A stretch of 41,913 nucleotides of DNA from Bacteroidota bacterium (lineage in GTDB: Bacteria > Bacteroidota > Bacteroidia > Chitinophagales > Chitinophagaceae), in the NCBI GenBank assembly GCA_013287475.1, contig JABDDT010000019.1, positions 1 through 41,913 of the forward strand, given 5' to 3'. Positions within the stretch are counted from its first letter, which is position 1. Each line of letters starts with the position of its first letter. Shown here in pieces: positions 30,856 to 39,173 of this stretch. The position numbers and the translations under genes were made by a program. A model generated the notes under the pieces. The model worked only from the letters and a program-made list of their open reading frames with translations, was not told the origin of the DNA and searched no databases.

Positions 30856-33552
30856 TTATCTGCCGGAAGATTTGACCATCTCCCTGAGTTGTTCATTAAA
30901 AGGTTTTGCTTTGATAAGATCTTCCAGGTAAATATGTATTCTGTACCTCCAATAATAATTTGCAATGGCAGGTATATTGATTCTTTCATCGTTTGGATTT
31001 TCCCGTCGGATATTTTCATCCATACCCAATAAATCCTGCATTTGAAAAATGCTCCACATGGCAGGCGAATGCAGGTGTTCCTGCACGATGGCTTTATTTA
31101 TCCATGCATCGCAGAAATAAGGCGCTTCACCCCATTGACCTAATTCTTCATTAAAAAATTTCTGGGTTTTGGTTCTGTCTTCTTCCCACCATCCGCGGAT
31201 AGTACTCATATCATGCGTTGAAGGGGTAACAACGGATAAATAAGGGGCTGATGCCGGATTAAAAAATTCATGTGTAATATCTTTTGGCATCCTTTGTATT
31301 TCCAGGCTCAATATACCTGTCTGTTTCATTACATCCGGCACACACGCAGGAACCATACCCAGGTCTTCACCGCAAACCAGCATATTGGTTGATCTTTTCA
31401 AAAGAGGAAGTTTTTTCATGGCTTCTTTCCTCCAGAAAAGATCCTGCCGCTGAAAAAAATAATTTATATAGAGATCACGAAGTTGGTTTTGTAAATGCCA
31501 GTCGAGATATCGGAAAGAGGACGTTGTTTCCATAGAAAACCTGAAATGAAATTGTTTTCCCTCAGAGCCTTCCACTTCAAAGAGGATCAGGTTGGATATC
31601 AGGTTCATCAATGCGATCCTGCTTTTGATATCTATTTCATTCCCTGTTTTGTTTTCAAAATATTCCGTTACTTTTCTTTGAGTGTTTACAAATTCTTTTA
31701 TAATGAACCTGCCTTGTTTGGTTTCTTCAAAATAAAGGGGTTTTACAATTTCTGTATCAGGCCCGAAATATTCCCAGAGTACCGCTTCATTTATAAATGG
31801 TTTGGTATACCTGTCGTAATCGAAATAAATATTTCTTTCATCAAATTCTACTCGGTGAACAGGAATTGACTTTTCGAAGTGCCCCATAATTCCTTCGGTT
31901 TGCGAAATGGGAATGCTCCATATCCGGAAAAATCCAAGAATATGGTCAATGCGAAAAGCGTCGAAATATATCGCCATTTGTGAGAACCGGTTCTTCCACC
32001 ATTGAAAAGAATCTTTTGCCATTCGTTCCCAGTTATATGTCGGGAAACCCCAATTCTGACCCTTTACAGCAAATGGATCGGGCGGTGCACCGGCCTGCAT
32101 ATCCAAATGATAGAGTTCGGGTGATACCCAGGCATCGCAACTGTGCCGATATACACCGATCGGTATATCTCCTTTAATTATGATTCCGTTATCATGGGCA
32201 TAATGAACGGATTTATTTAACTGGCGATATAAATGATATTGAACAAAATAATAAAAAGAAATCTGGTCATATTGTTTGGATTGTGGAGAAGTCAGCCGGT
32301 CCACCACCAATTTTGAATATTTGCCGTAGGTTTTCCATTTGTGAAAATCGACTGATCCATTCGCTTCTTTCAGGTAACAAAAAGCAGCATACGGAACCAG
32401 CCAGGATTTATTATGGTTGAAGAATTCAATAAAACCGGCATCTTCTGATAAAGATGATTTCACTTTTTCGAATAATTCTTTGGCAGTATCTGTCTTGATT
32501 TGCATTACCGTTTCATAATCCAGATCAGGCAATGAATTAAGTTGTTTTTGTATTTTTTTAAGCGGCTTTATTATAGACGCATTTTTTTTACCTGCCATCT
32601 CTTCGAGATTCAGATATAAAGGATGCAGTGCAAAAGCAGAGATAGCTGCATAGGGATAGGAATCAATCCAGGTGCCTGTTGCTGATGTATCATTTACGGG
32701 AAGAATCTGGATCATTTTGAGACCGGTTTTATGTGCCCAGTCTGCAAGCAGCCTTAAATCGGAAAATTCGCCTGTTCCAAAAGAATTCTTCGACCTCAGG
32801 CTAAAAACTGGAATGCTCACTCCTGCACCTTTCCAGGTACTGTTGGGGAGACGAATAAATCCATCATGGAGAATAGTCAGACGGTCATCCTGTGCATCAC
32901 CCAATAAAGTACGGTTAGGCCCATTTTCAAACTGAACCAATGATTCATGTTTCACATCGTACACGCCATATTTATATTGAACAGGTGATGTTACACCAGA
33001 TAAATTGAGTTCAATTGTCCACCAGACTCCTTCTTTTCTCAGGATTAACGGATCGGCCATTGACCAGTCCCCGAACGCCGGACCGTTTCCTGATATACAA
33101 ACAGCTTCATTTCCATGAAGAAGCGGTGCTTTTATTTTAAATATATGAGTGTAAGTCTTGGGTGGTTTTTTCCCTGATTTTTTTGACTGGGACGCCAGAA
33201 GAATTTCCTGAAATGGTGCAGTATAGAAAGCGTTTTCATATTCTCCGGCGTGATTCCAAATATCAAATATTTGCATATCATCATGCTTCGAAGAAATCTT
33301 TATTTCCCTGTCATTTCCCCATTCATGAACGATGCTGCCATCTTCCATTTTTAATTGATAATAATACTGAACAGGTTCTGATGGAAGACTGGCCAGTTCC
33401 AATATTATCTCCCAAAAATCCTGGTTTTTATATTTCATCAGGACTGGCTGGGTAATTAGTTTATTCTGATAGCCTAATTCAGGAATATTTCCACAGATGT
33501 ATAGATCCTGACCTTGTCTGGTGCTGAAACGTAAGTAAAAATGTAATTTCAT
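30856..33552 (-). CDS. malQ: 4-alpha-glucanotransferase, DPE2-like (GH77 with two CBM20 domains)
   Basis: An 898-residue GH77 enzyme, much longer than the ~500 residues of E. coli MalQ. Two starch-binding CBM20-like domains come first (about 1-115 and 130-245; PVQYYYQLK and PVQYKYGVYD are their cores). The catalytic barrel starts near 245 (SIPVFSLRSKNSFGTGEFSD). Catalytic residues are the nucleophile Asp536 (RIDH), acid/base Glu729 (CGEDLG) and Asp781 (STHD). A segment of some 140 residues between the first and second motif is also typical of plant DPE2 and its bacterial relatives. It transfers maltosyl or glucosyl units between alpha-1,4-glucans, often from maltose onto glycogen. It heads the operon with the epimerase and msrC. 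Confidence 0.95.
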   Translation of the reverse strand: MKLHFYLRFSTRQGQDLYICGNIPELGYQNKLITQPVLMKYKNQDFWEIILELASLPSEPVQYYYQLKMEDGSIVHEWGNDREIKISSKHDDMQIFDIWNHAGEYENAFYTAPFQEILLASQSKKSGKKPPKTYTHIFKIKAPLLHGNEAVCISGNGPAFGDWSMADPLILRKEGVWWTIELNLSGVTSPVQYKYGVYDVKHESLVQFENGPNRTLLGDAQDDRLTILHDGFIRLPNSTWKGAGVSIPVFSLRSKNSFGTGEFSDLRLLADWAHKTGLKMIQILPVNDTSATGTWIDSYPYAAISAFALHPLYLNLEEMAGKKNASIIKPLKKIQKQLNSLPDLDYETVMQIKTDTAKELFEKVKSSLSEDAGFIEFFNHNKSWLVPYAAFCYLKEANGSVDFHKWKTYGKYSKLVVDRLTSPQSKQYDQISFYYFVQYHLYRQLNKSVHYAHDNGIIIKGDIPIGVYRHSCDAWVSPELYHLDMQAGAPPDPFAVKGQNWGFPTYNWERMAKDSFQWWKNRFSQMAIYFDAFRIDHILGFFRIWSIPISQTEGIMGHFEKSIPVHRVEFDERNIYFDYDRYTKPFINEAVLWEYFGPDTEIVKPLYFEETKQGRFIIKEFVNTQRKVTEYFENKTGNEIDIKSRIALMNLISNLILFEVEGSEGKQFHFRFSMETTSSFRYLDWHLQNQLRDLYINYFFQRQDLFWRKEAMKKLPLLKRSTNMLVCGEDLGMVPACVPDVMKQTGILSLEIQRMPKDITHEFFNPASAPYLSVVTPSTHDMSTIRGWWEEDRTKTQKFFNEELGQWGEAPYFCDAWINKAIVQEHLHSPAMWSIFQMQDLLGMDENIRRENPNDERINIPAIANYYWRYRIHIYLEDLIKAKPFNEQLREMVKSSGR

Positions 33553-33672
33553 CTCGGGTTGAAGTTCAATGGCCAGATTGTATTAAAATGCAGGCATGCG
33601 AGCAACGAAAATACCAAAACAGGAACTTGTAATAAAATTAATGTCCGATAGCGGAAGGAATTAGAATTAGAA

Positions 33673-33680
33673 TATATTTG
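33673..33680 (+). promoter_or_regulatory. -7 box TATATTTG of the 51-residue membrane protein gene
   Basis: TATATTTG fits TAnnTTTG exactly and lies 17 bases before the ATG at 33698. No TTTG is at the -33 distance. It sits in the 145-base region divergent from malQ. Confidence 0.5.
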
Positions 33681-33697
33681 CGCAACAAATTGACCAG

Positions 33698-33853
33698 ATG
33701 GAAAATGTTAAAAAAGGGAGAGCCCTGTACTGGTTTCTCTTTCTCGTTTCTGTGATTGCTTTTTTTGTACTTTATAGAGTAATCGGAGGAGTTTGTATCC
33801 TTACATTGCCGTTTATCTGCACTTTTTTCGCAAAGGCTCTTGATATCATGTAG
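33698..33853 (+). CDS. Small two-helix membrane protein (51 residues)
   Basis: A short open frame from ATG 33698 to TAG 33853. It begins MENVKKGRALYWFLFLVS and ends FFAKALDIM. Two hydrophobic segments are visible, residues ~9-26 and ~29-44, joined by a short turn with an Arg (LYRVIGG), after a basic N-terminus, the design of a small hairpin membrane protein with the N-terminus inside. A TATATTTG promoter box stands 17 bases upstream. I do not know its function. Similar tiny proteins seem to occur in related Bacteroidota, but that is memory and not checked. It is divergent from malQ. Confidence 0.6.
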   Translation: MENVKKGRALYWFLFLVSVIAFFVLYRVIGGVCILTLPFICTFFAKALDIM

Positions 33854-33872
33854 ACTGCCGGCTCCCTAAAAT

Positions 33873-33901
33873 AAAAAAACACTGCTTAATATAACAGTGT
33901 T
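33873..33901 (-). terminator. Intrinsic terminator on the minus strand (end of 65-residue gene)
   Basis: AACACTG (33878-33884) and CAGTGTT (33895-33901) form a 7-base stem with a 10-base loop. On the minus strand the hairpin is followed by seven T residues, the correct polarity for the gene that ends at 33956. It may also end the converging 51-residue gene. Confidence 0.7.
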
Positions 33902-33955
33902 AGAATCAGACTTCACAAGGGAACCTTTCCATGTGCCCAAAGTAATAGTTTTATA

Positions 33956-34153
33956 TTAGATGGCCCATTTTCTGGTTATACGCGTAGGCTTTCTTTTAGC
34001 ATTTTGTATTTTCCAGAGATTAACCAGTGTAAAACGTTTTTTCGGAGCTGACATTTGTATGTTTGTAGCCAGCGTTTCCTTTACTTCGGTTGTCAGATTT
34101 TTCAGCATTTCACTATCCATCTGTATAATAGATGGCATTACATCTTGTTTCAT
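33956..34153 (-). CDS. Small basic protein with TEVKETLA and LWKIQ motifs (65 residues)
   Basis: A 65-residue cytoplasmic protein without membrane segment. The first half is acidic and helical (MDSEMLKNLTTEVKETLATN); the second is strongly basic and ends FTLVNLWKIQNAKRKPTRIT plus RKWAI. The two motifs TEVKETLA and F-x-x-x-x-LW-x-IQ resemble small unnamed proteins I associate with Chitinophagaceae, but I cannot verify this here. The gene has its own consensus promoter (34311-34281), a good AAGGA site 9 bases before the ATG, which is rare in this window, and a terminator after the stop. A complete transcription unit for one tiny protein makes it likely to be real. Function unknown; nucleic-acid or protein binding is a guess from the charge. 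Confidence 0.72.
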   Translation of the reverse strand: MKQDVMPSIIQMDSEMLKNLTTEVKETLATNIQMSAPKKRFTLVNLWKIQNAKRKPTRITRKWAI

Positions 34154-34280
34154 AAAAATTCCTTTTTTTTAGATTAAAAACTACTCGGAGCAATGATCAG
34201 GGTAACACTGAAGAATCGTTAGTAAGAAGTGTAGAACCTTTTAGAGCTTGCAAGTCTATTTATTGCTCTTAATTGAGATG

Positions 34281-34311
34281 CAAATATACAATCGAATTAC
34301 TTGTCTTCAAA
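34281..34311 (-). promoter_or_regulatory. Consensus Bacteroidota promoter TTTG-N19-TATATTTG
   Basis: On the minus strand TTTG (34311-34308), exactly 19 bases, then TATATTTG (34288-34281): a full match to the Bacteroidota housekeeping promoter. It is the best promoter found in the window. Transcription should start near 34275 and give a leader of about 120 bases before the 65-residue gene. Confidence 0.75.
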
Positions 34312-34372
34312 CCTCTATTATAAAAAATTATATCATGTCCAAAGCCGATTTTCATGCATAACTGCTTAAATA

Positions 34373-34402
34373 ATAATGGCTGACGCATCCGTCAGCCATT
34401 AT
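34373..34402 (-). terminator. dnaK terminator hairpin, 13-bp perfect stem
   Basis: A perfect 13-base stem (34373-34385 with 34390-34402, core GGCTGACG/CGTCAGCC) closes a CATC loop, 20 bases after the dnaK stop codon. The following minus-strand bases TATTTAAG give only a weak U-tract. Confidence 0.75.
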
Positions 34403-34422
34403 CTCCATATCATTAGTTAACA

Positions 34423-36336
34423 TCATTTAACTTCTTCAAACTCAGCATCCGTAACGTTTTCAGCGTTTTTATCGCCACTCGTCTGATCGTTGCCGTTAGG
34501 TTGTCCTCCGGCAGCAGATTGTGATCCGCCTTCCTGGGTACCTTTATATAAATGTTCAGATGCAGCTGTCCACGCATTATTGATTTCTGCAATGGCTGCA
34601 TCAATTTTTGCAAGGTCCTGCTCTTTCTGTGCTTCTTTCAAATGGGTCAGTGCTGTCTCTATGGGTGCTTTTTTATCAGCCGGTAATTTATCTCCCAATT
34701 CCTTGAGTTGTTTTTCTGTCTGGAAAACAAAACTGTCTGCCTGGTTGAGTTTATCTACACGTTCACGGGCAACTTTATCTGTTGCTTCGTTGGCTTTGGC
34801 TTCTGCTTTCATTTTTTCAACTTCTTCTTTACTTAGTCCGCTTCCCGCTTCGATACGTATTTTCTGTTCTTTTCCGGTTCCTTTGTCCTTGGCTACTACG
34901 TGAAGAATACCATTTGCGTCAATATCAAAAATCACTTCAATCTGTGGTACACCTCGTGGTGCAGGTGGAATTCCATCCAGGTTAAACATCCCGAGACTCT
35001 TATTCTGATTAGCCATTGGCCTTTCACCCTGGAGTACATGGATCTGCACACCAGGCTGATTATCGCTTGCGGTCGAGAAGGTTTCTGATTTCTTTGTAGG
35101 TATGGTTGTATTGCTTTCAATCAGTTTTGTCATTACGCCACCCATGGTTTCAATACCAAGGCTAAGTGGAGTAACATCCAGCAAAAGAACATCTTTCACT
35201 TCACCTGTCAGCACAGCGCCCTGGATAGCGGCTCCGATGGCAACCACTTCATCCGGATTAACGCTTTTATTTGGTTTTTTTCCAAAGAATTTTTCTACTA
35301 TTTCCTGCACTTTTGGAATACGTGTACTGCCTCCTACCAGAATTACTTCATCAATCTGGGAAGCATTTAATCCCGCATCCTTAAGGGCCTGTTCGCAGGG
35401 CTTAAGACATCTTTCAAACAACGGATCCGATAACTGTTCAAATTTTGCCCGTGTAAGTTTTATTACAAGGTGTTTAGGTACACCGTCAACAGCAGTTACA
35501 TAAGGCAGGTTGATTTCTGTTTCAGTGGCTGAAGACAGTTCAATTTTAGCCTTTTCAGCTGCTTCTTTCAATCGCTGCAGTGCCATTGGATCCTTGCGCA
35601 GATCTATGTTTTCATCCTTTTTGAATTCACCTGCCAGCCAGTCAATGACAATTTTATCAAAATCGTCACCTCCGAGGTGGGTATCTCCATTAGTAGATTT
35701 TACTTCAAAAACACCGTCCCCCAGCTCAAGTACGGATATATCGAATGTCCCTCCTCCCAGGTCAAATACAGCGATTTTTTCATCCTTTCCTGCTTTGTCA
35801 AGCCCATAAGCCAGCGCAGCTGCGGTTGGCTCATTCACAATCCTGCGAACATTCAAACCTGCTATTTCACCCGCTTCCTTGGTGGCCTGGCGCTGTGCAT
35901 CATTGAAATAGGCCGGAACAGTAATAACAGCTTCTGTAACTTCCTGTCCCAGATAGTCTTCTGCCGTTTTCTTCATTTTCTGAAGAATCATGGCACTTAT
36001 TTCCTGGGGGGTATACTGGCGACCGTCTATGTCAATACGGCAAGTATTGTTGTCACCTTTTACCACTTTATAGCTCCAGTGACTGATTTCATTGGTTACT
36101 TCATCGTACCTGCGTCCCATAAACCTCTTAACGGAGGAGATGGTATTAACAGGGTTGGTAATCGCCTGGCGTTTAGCCGGATCACCTACTTTTCGCTCTC
36201 CATTTTTCAGAAAAGCGACCACAGAAGGCGTCGTACGGCGACCTTCATCGTTTGCGATCACAACGGGTTCATTACCTTCCATTACAGCCACACAGCTGTT
36301 GGTGGTACCCAGATCGATTCCGATTATTTTTCCCAT
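34423..36336 (-). CDS. dnaK: Molecular chaperone DnaK (Hsp70)
   Basis: A 637-residue Hsp70 of normal length. The N-terminus [21 protein letters not shown], the phosphate loop [15 protein letters not shown] near residue 190 and [20 protein letters not shown] near residue 335 define the ATPase. The linker [15 protein letters not shown] leads into the substrate-binding domain and lid, and the tail ends EDA-like in [11 protein letters not shown]. It binds unfolded peptides with ATP, DnaJ and GrpE in the cytosol; neither partner is in the window. No heat-shock (CIRCE-like) repeat was found upstream; a heptamer array lies 93 bases before the start. A perfect stem-loop follows the gene. Confidence 0.98.
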   Translation of the reverse strand: MGKIIGIDLGTTNSCVAVMEGNEPVVIANDEGRRTTPSVVAFLKNGERKVGDPAKRQAITNPVNTISSVKRFMGRRYDEVTNEISHWSYKVVKGDNNTCRIDIDGRQYTPQEISAMILQKMKKTAEDYLGQEVTEAVITVPAYFNDAQRQATKEAGEIAGLNVRRIVNEPTAAALAYGLDKAGKDEKIAVFDLGGGTFDISVLELGDGVFEVKSTNGDTHLGGDDFDKIVIDWLAGEFKKDENIDLRKDPMALQRLKEAAEKAKIELSSATETEINLPYVTAVDGVPKHLVIKLTRAKFEQLSDPLFERCLKPCEQALKDAGLNASQIDEVILVGGSTRIPKVQEIVEKFFGKKPNKSVNPDEVVAIGAAIQGAVLTGEVKDVLLLDVTPLSLGIETMGGVMTKLIESNTTIPTKKSETFSTASDNQPGVQIHVLQGERPMANQNKSLGMFNLDGIPPAPRGVPQIEVIFDIDANGILHVVAKDKGTGKEQKIRIEAGSGLSKEEVEKMKAEAKANEATDKVARERVDKLNQADSFVFQTEKQLKELGDKLPADKKAPIETALTHLKEAQKEQDLAKIDAAIAEINNAWTAASEHLYKGTQEGGSQSAAGGQPNGNDQTSGDKNAENVTDAEFEEVK

Positions 36337-36428
36337 AATATTGATTTATTTAAGTTGAGTATTTAATGGTTTACAACTGAATGACAATCATTATGCCATG
36401 GAGAAAAGAATGTAAAAATGGCAGGAAA

Positions 36429-36463
36429 AGCCTAAAGCTTAAGGCCTAAGGCTTAAGGCTTCT
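36429..36463. repeat. Heptamer array (AGCCTAA-type) upstream of dnaK
   Basis: Five consecutive 7-base units: AGCCTAA, AGCTTAA, GGCCTAA, GGCTTAA, GGCTTCT. The array lies between the stop codon of the fucosyltransferase gene and the start of dnaK, 93 bases upstream of the latter. Unit sequences match those at 11.36 kb and 15.84 kb and are partly self-complementary. Confidence 0.87.
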
Positions 36464-36516
36464 GCAAAAATCTGAAGTAACTTATCTTTAATAAGGAACT
36501 AAAAAGATAGTTAAAG

Positions 36517-37407
36517 CTAATAATCCGATAACAGGATCCAATTTTCGGGGTATATGTCCTTAAAGTACTTATTAGCTATAAAATTTTTGGGCACAATAAC
36601 ATACGGATGACTATTATTATTTAGCCATGAAGACCACCAGCTAAATGAACCATTAGAATTAATATGATGTGAACAATTGGATATTAGAAACATATCTTTC
36701 CAACTTTCACTCTTTGTATTTATGTTAATCAATGAAAAATCAGGTCCATTGAAATTAGTTTGAACCCAGGAATAATCATTTGTAAAAAAAAAGAAATGCG
36801 GGCTATCAACCAGCGATCTCATTTTTTCAATAGCTTTTAGAAAGTATTCAAGCGTACAGACATTTCCGAGCTTGTTAAGATTGTTGGAATCGATAAAATC
36901 CCCCCTCCTTACATGCACAGATATACTTTTGGTTACTTTAATTTGTTCCAAAACCTGCAGATTCTTTATTCCTATATTTTCAGGATTAAATTGAAACGTT
37001 CTCAGAATAGTACCTTTTATAGCCATAAAATATTTCTCTGAGTGCCATCCACCAACATAAAATTTTATGCCTTTTGAAGGTCTTAAATATTCAGACTTGA
37101 AATCGTAATCATCATTTTCGTTTATGATTTTTATCCCAAGAAAATTTAAAAATCGAATGGCAGGTTTTGAAATAAAAGCATATTTTTTATAACCTGCAAT
37201 TCTAAAAGTTAGATATAGAAATTTGTTAATCAGGGAATCATGATATTTGATTCCAAATACCCTGTCAAGTTCATATCCGTTATGAATGTTCTTTGATTTT
37301 TTAGAAAATAAAAACCTTGTTGATTTAGAAATATTTTTTTTATTTAAATAAAATGCATATTGAGACATTTGATTACCCAAACCATTAAAGATAATAATCA
37401 CATCCAT
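36517..37407 (-). CDS. Alpha-1,2-fucosyltransferase-like glycosyltransferase (GT11)
   Basis: A 296-residue cytoplasmic glycosyltransferase of family GT11. Landmarks are the N-terminal IFNGLGNQMSQYAFYL, the GGWHSEKYF segment at 119-127, the GDP-fucose-binding HVRRGDF at 165-171, and the C-terminal block NCSHHINSNGSFSWWSSWL. GT11 enzymes add fucose from GDP-fucose, usually alpha-1,2 to galactose, in O-antigen or capsule. The gene is clearly richer in A+T than dnaK beside it and uses AT-rich codons, which suggests acquisition by transfer. It is divergent from the first FkbM methyltransferase gene. The acceptor sugar is unknown. Confidence 0.93.
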   Translation of the reverse strand: MDVIIIFNGLGNQMSQYAFYLNKKNISKSTRFLFSKKSKNIHNGYELDRVFGIKYHDSLINKFLYLTFRIAGYKKYAFISKPAIRFLNFLGIKIINENDDYDFKSEYLRPSKGIKFYVGGWHSEKYFMAIKGTILRTFQFNPENIGIKNLQVLEQIKVTKSISVHVRRGDFIDSNNLNKLGNVCTLEYFLKAIEKMRSLVDSPHFFFFTNDYSWVQTNFNGPDFSLININTKSESWKDMFLISNCSHHINSNGSFSWWSSWLNNNSHPYVIVPKNFIANKYFKDIYPENWILLSDY

Positions 37408-37516
37408 AACAACTCATTGAAAAAATGATATTCAATTTTAATTGTAAGCAAATTTAGTTTTCTTACTAATTAAAGAGCCGAATAATTATTCTGCTGGCTT
37501 TTAATTTAGATTTCCG

Positions 37517-37561
37517 AAAGTACTCTCGAAAATATGATTATAATAAATTTTCGAAAGTAGA
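37517..37561. promoter_or_regulatory. Nested repeats between divergent glycan genes
   Basis: CGAAAGTA occurs twice in direct orientation (37517-37524 and 37554-37561). Between them CGAAAAT (37529-37535) and ATTTTCG (37549-37555) form an inverted pair. The cluster lies in the 184-base region between the divergent GT11 and FkbM genes and looks like a binding site. Confidence 0.35.
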
Positions 37562-37591
37562 CTATTTTGCATCCTGAATCAACTAAGCATT

Positions 37592-38425
37592 ATGCCTCAA
37601 TTATTGGCCAATCTGGGAAAAGGAATTAATAAAAGAGTTAAAAAGCTATTTTATCATCCATATGGTGTCTTTAATATTGGATGGACTAAAGAGAAAATAT
37701 TAAAGCATCAGACGAATCAGAAATTAAAGTATCACATTTATAAAAACAAATATAAAATAGGATTTAGGGATGCCCCTGTATTTCTTATATCAATAAATGA
37801 GCTTTTTATAAATGAGTTCTATAAATTCCGGACAAATTCAGATCGGCCAAAAATTATTGATTGCGGATCTTATATTGGAACAAGTATACTTTATTTTAAA
37901 GATAACTATCCAGATGCTGTTGTAACAGGATTTGAGCCGGATGAAAAAAACTTTAGTATTATTAAATCAAATCTTGAAGCCTGGAATTTTTCTGACACAA
38001 AAGTTATAAATGCTGCCATTTGGATAAACAACGAGTCCATCTCTTTTAATTCTAAAGGTAACATGGCCAGCAGAATTGAAGCAGGTACAAATGAAAATGA
38101 TAATAAAAAAGAGGTCAAATGTGTCAGATTAAAGGATTTATTGAACGAGGAGATAGATTTTTTAAAGATAGATATCGAAGGTGCTGAACATGCCGTATTA
38201 AAAGATTGTTCCGATAATTTATTAAAAGTCAAAAATCTCTTTGTAGAGTATCATGGAACTTATTCAGAAATCTATAAACTGAATGAGATTTTGGATATTC
38301 TGGTTCGAAATAAATTTAAATACTACATAAAAGAAGGAAGCCCTGTTTATGGAAAACCTTTTTGGGATAGAGTTAAAATAGGTGATTACGATATCATTTT
38401 AAACATTTTTGCTTTTAGGGATTAA
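37592..38425 (+). CDS. FkbM family methyltransferase
   Basis: A 277-residue SAM-dependent methyltransferase of the FkbM group. Motif I is IIDCGSYIGTSILYFKDNYP near residue 90, followed by the acidic strand end VTGFEPDEKNF. Later blocks, VRLKDLLNEEIDFLKIDIEG and EHAVLKD, are typical of FkbM proteins. FkbM enzymes O-methylate sugars or polyketides; in bacterial surface-glycan loci they methylate glycan residues. The gene is AT-rich like the fucosyltransferase gene. Its stop overlaps by four bases the stop of the second FkbM gene, which runs in the opposite direction. The first ~60 residues are basic and family-specific. Substrate not determined. Confidence 0.92.
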   Translation: MPQLLANLGKGINKRVKKLFYHPYGVFNIGWTKEKILKHQTNQKLKYHIYKNKYKIGFRDAPVFLISINELFINEFYKFRTNSDRPKIIDCGSYIGTSILYFKDNYPDAVVTGFEPDEKNFSIIKSNLEAWNFSDTKVINAAIWINNESISFNSKGNMASRIEAGTNENDNKKEVKCVRLKDLLNEEIDFLKIDIEGAEHAVLKDCSDNLLKVKNLFVEYHGTYSEIYKLNEILDILVRNKFKYYIKEGSPVYGKPFWDRVKIGDYDIILNIFAFRD

Positions 38426-39135
38426 TTTTTGCCCCTGGTAATTAAGTCGCTTTTATAAATGATATCATAATAATTTCCCCCTCCAGGACGAGTTGCAAAT
38501 TTGTTGCGGGAAATTTCCTTATATCCACGCGCTCCAAGAAATGATTGAAGATCTTTGAGCTGACAGCAACCTTTATAAGCTTCAAAGTCAGGAACTTCAG
38601 TTTGTATATAAGTGAAATTATTCAGGATCGGTTCTGCTCCCTTCAGAACTAATAATTCTGAACCCTGAGTATCTATAACCAGCATATCATAATTAGAGAC
38701 GGTTATATTATTGTCATTCAATAATGACGAAAGTTTCCTGCTGTACAGATTAATAGTTCTTTCATAACCTACTTCTGGCCATATATCCTGATGGAGATTC
38801 AAATCCAATATTGACGAAGAAGCTCCATCGTTGTTGGCAAGGTGGAAATGATATTCCATATCGTCTTGATCTGTAACAAGACCTTTTAGAGCCATTTGTC
38901 CATTAATTCCCACAAGATTCAACTGTAATTTTTCGAAAATTTCCGGAATAGGTTCAATCCAGACCACCAACAATCCATACTGTTCATACAATTCTCTTTC
39001 CTGTCCGGTATTTGCCCCAACATGTATTACGCCTTTAACTTTTTTTAGCAATTTATCCGGATTATTTTTAAACAGCAATTTACCTCTTCTTATTCCTGCC
39101 TTTACCAATGCAACTATTGAGTTCTTTTTCTGCAT
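38422..39135 (-). CDS. FkbM family methyltransferase (second, distinct)
   Basis: A 237-residue FkbM-type methyltransferase. Motif I is GVIHVGANTGQERELYEQYG near residue 40, then VVWIEPIPEIFEKLQ; the mid-region NYDMLVIDTQGSELLVLKGA and the end YIQTEVPDFEAYKGCCQLKD match the group. It is clearly different from the neighbour at 37592-38425 (little similarity outside motifs), so it is not a recent duplicate. It probably methylates a sugar in surface glycan or lipid synthesis. It is tail to tail with the first FkbM gene. A 10-base stem hairpin lies 39 bases upstream of its start codon. Confidence 0.92.
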   Translation of the reverse strand: MQKKNSIVALVKAGIRRGKLLFKNNPDKLLKKVKGVIHVGANTGQERELYEQYGLLVVWIEPIPEIFEKLQLNLVGINGQMALKGLVTDQDDMEYHFHLANNDGASSSILDLNLHQDIWPEVGYERTINLYSRKLSSLLNDNNITVSNYDMLVIDTQGSELLVLKGAEPILNNFTYIQTEVPDFEAYKGCCQLKDLQSFLGARGYKEISRNKFATRPGGGNYYDIIYKSDLITRGKN

Positions 39136-39173
39136 AATTATAAAATTAGCACAAGAATTTGTAATGGGGTTTT

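Noticed and set aside
30592-31032. A 146-codon plus-strand frame across the epimerase-malQ junction.
   Set aside because: It is antisense to two clear genes, and its Phe/Cys/Ile-rich translation has no domain pattern.
35677-36366. A 229-codon open frame on the plus strand, opposite dnaK.
   Set aside because: It lies wholly antisense to the conserved ATPase domain of DnaK. Long antisense frames over dnaK are a known artefact of its codon use, and no domain is visible in the translation.
36337-36420. Possible heat-shock operator or promoter ahead of dnaK.
   Set aside because: No CIRCE-type inverted repeat, no TAnnTTTG box and no sigma32-like pair could be found in the 84 bases.
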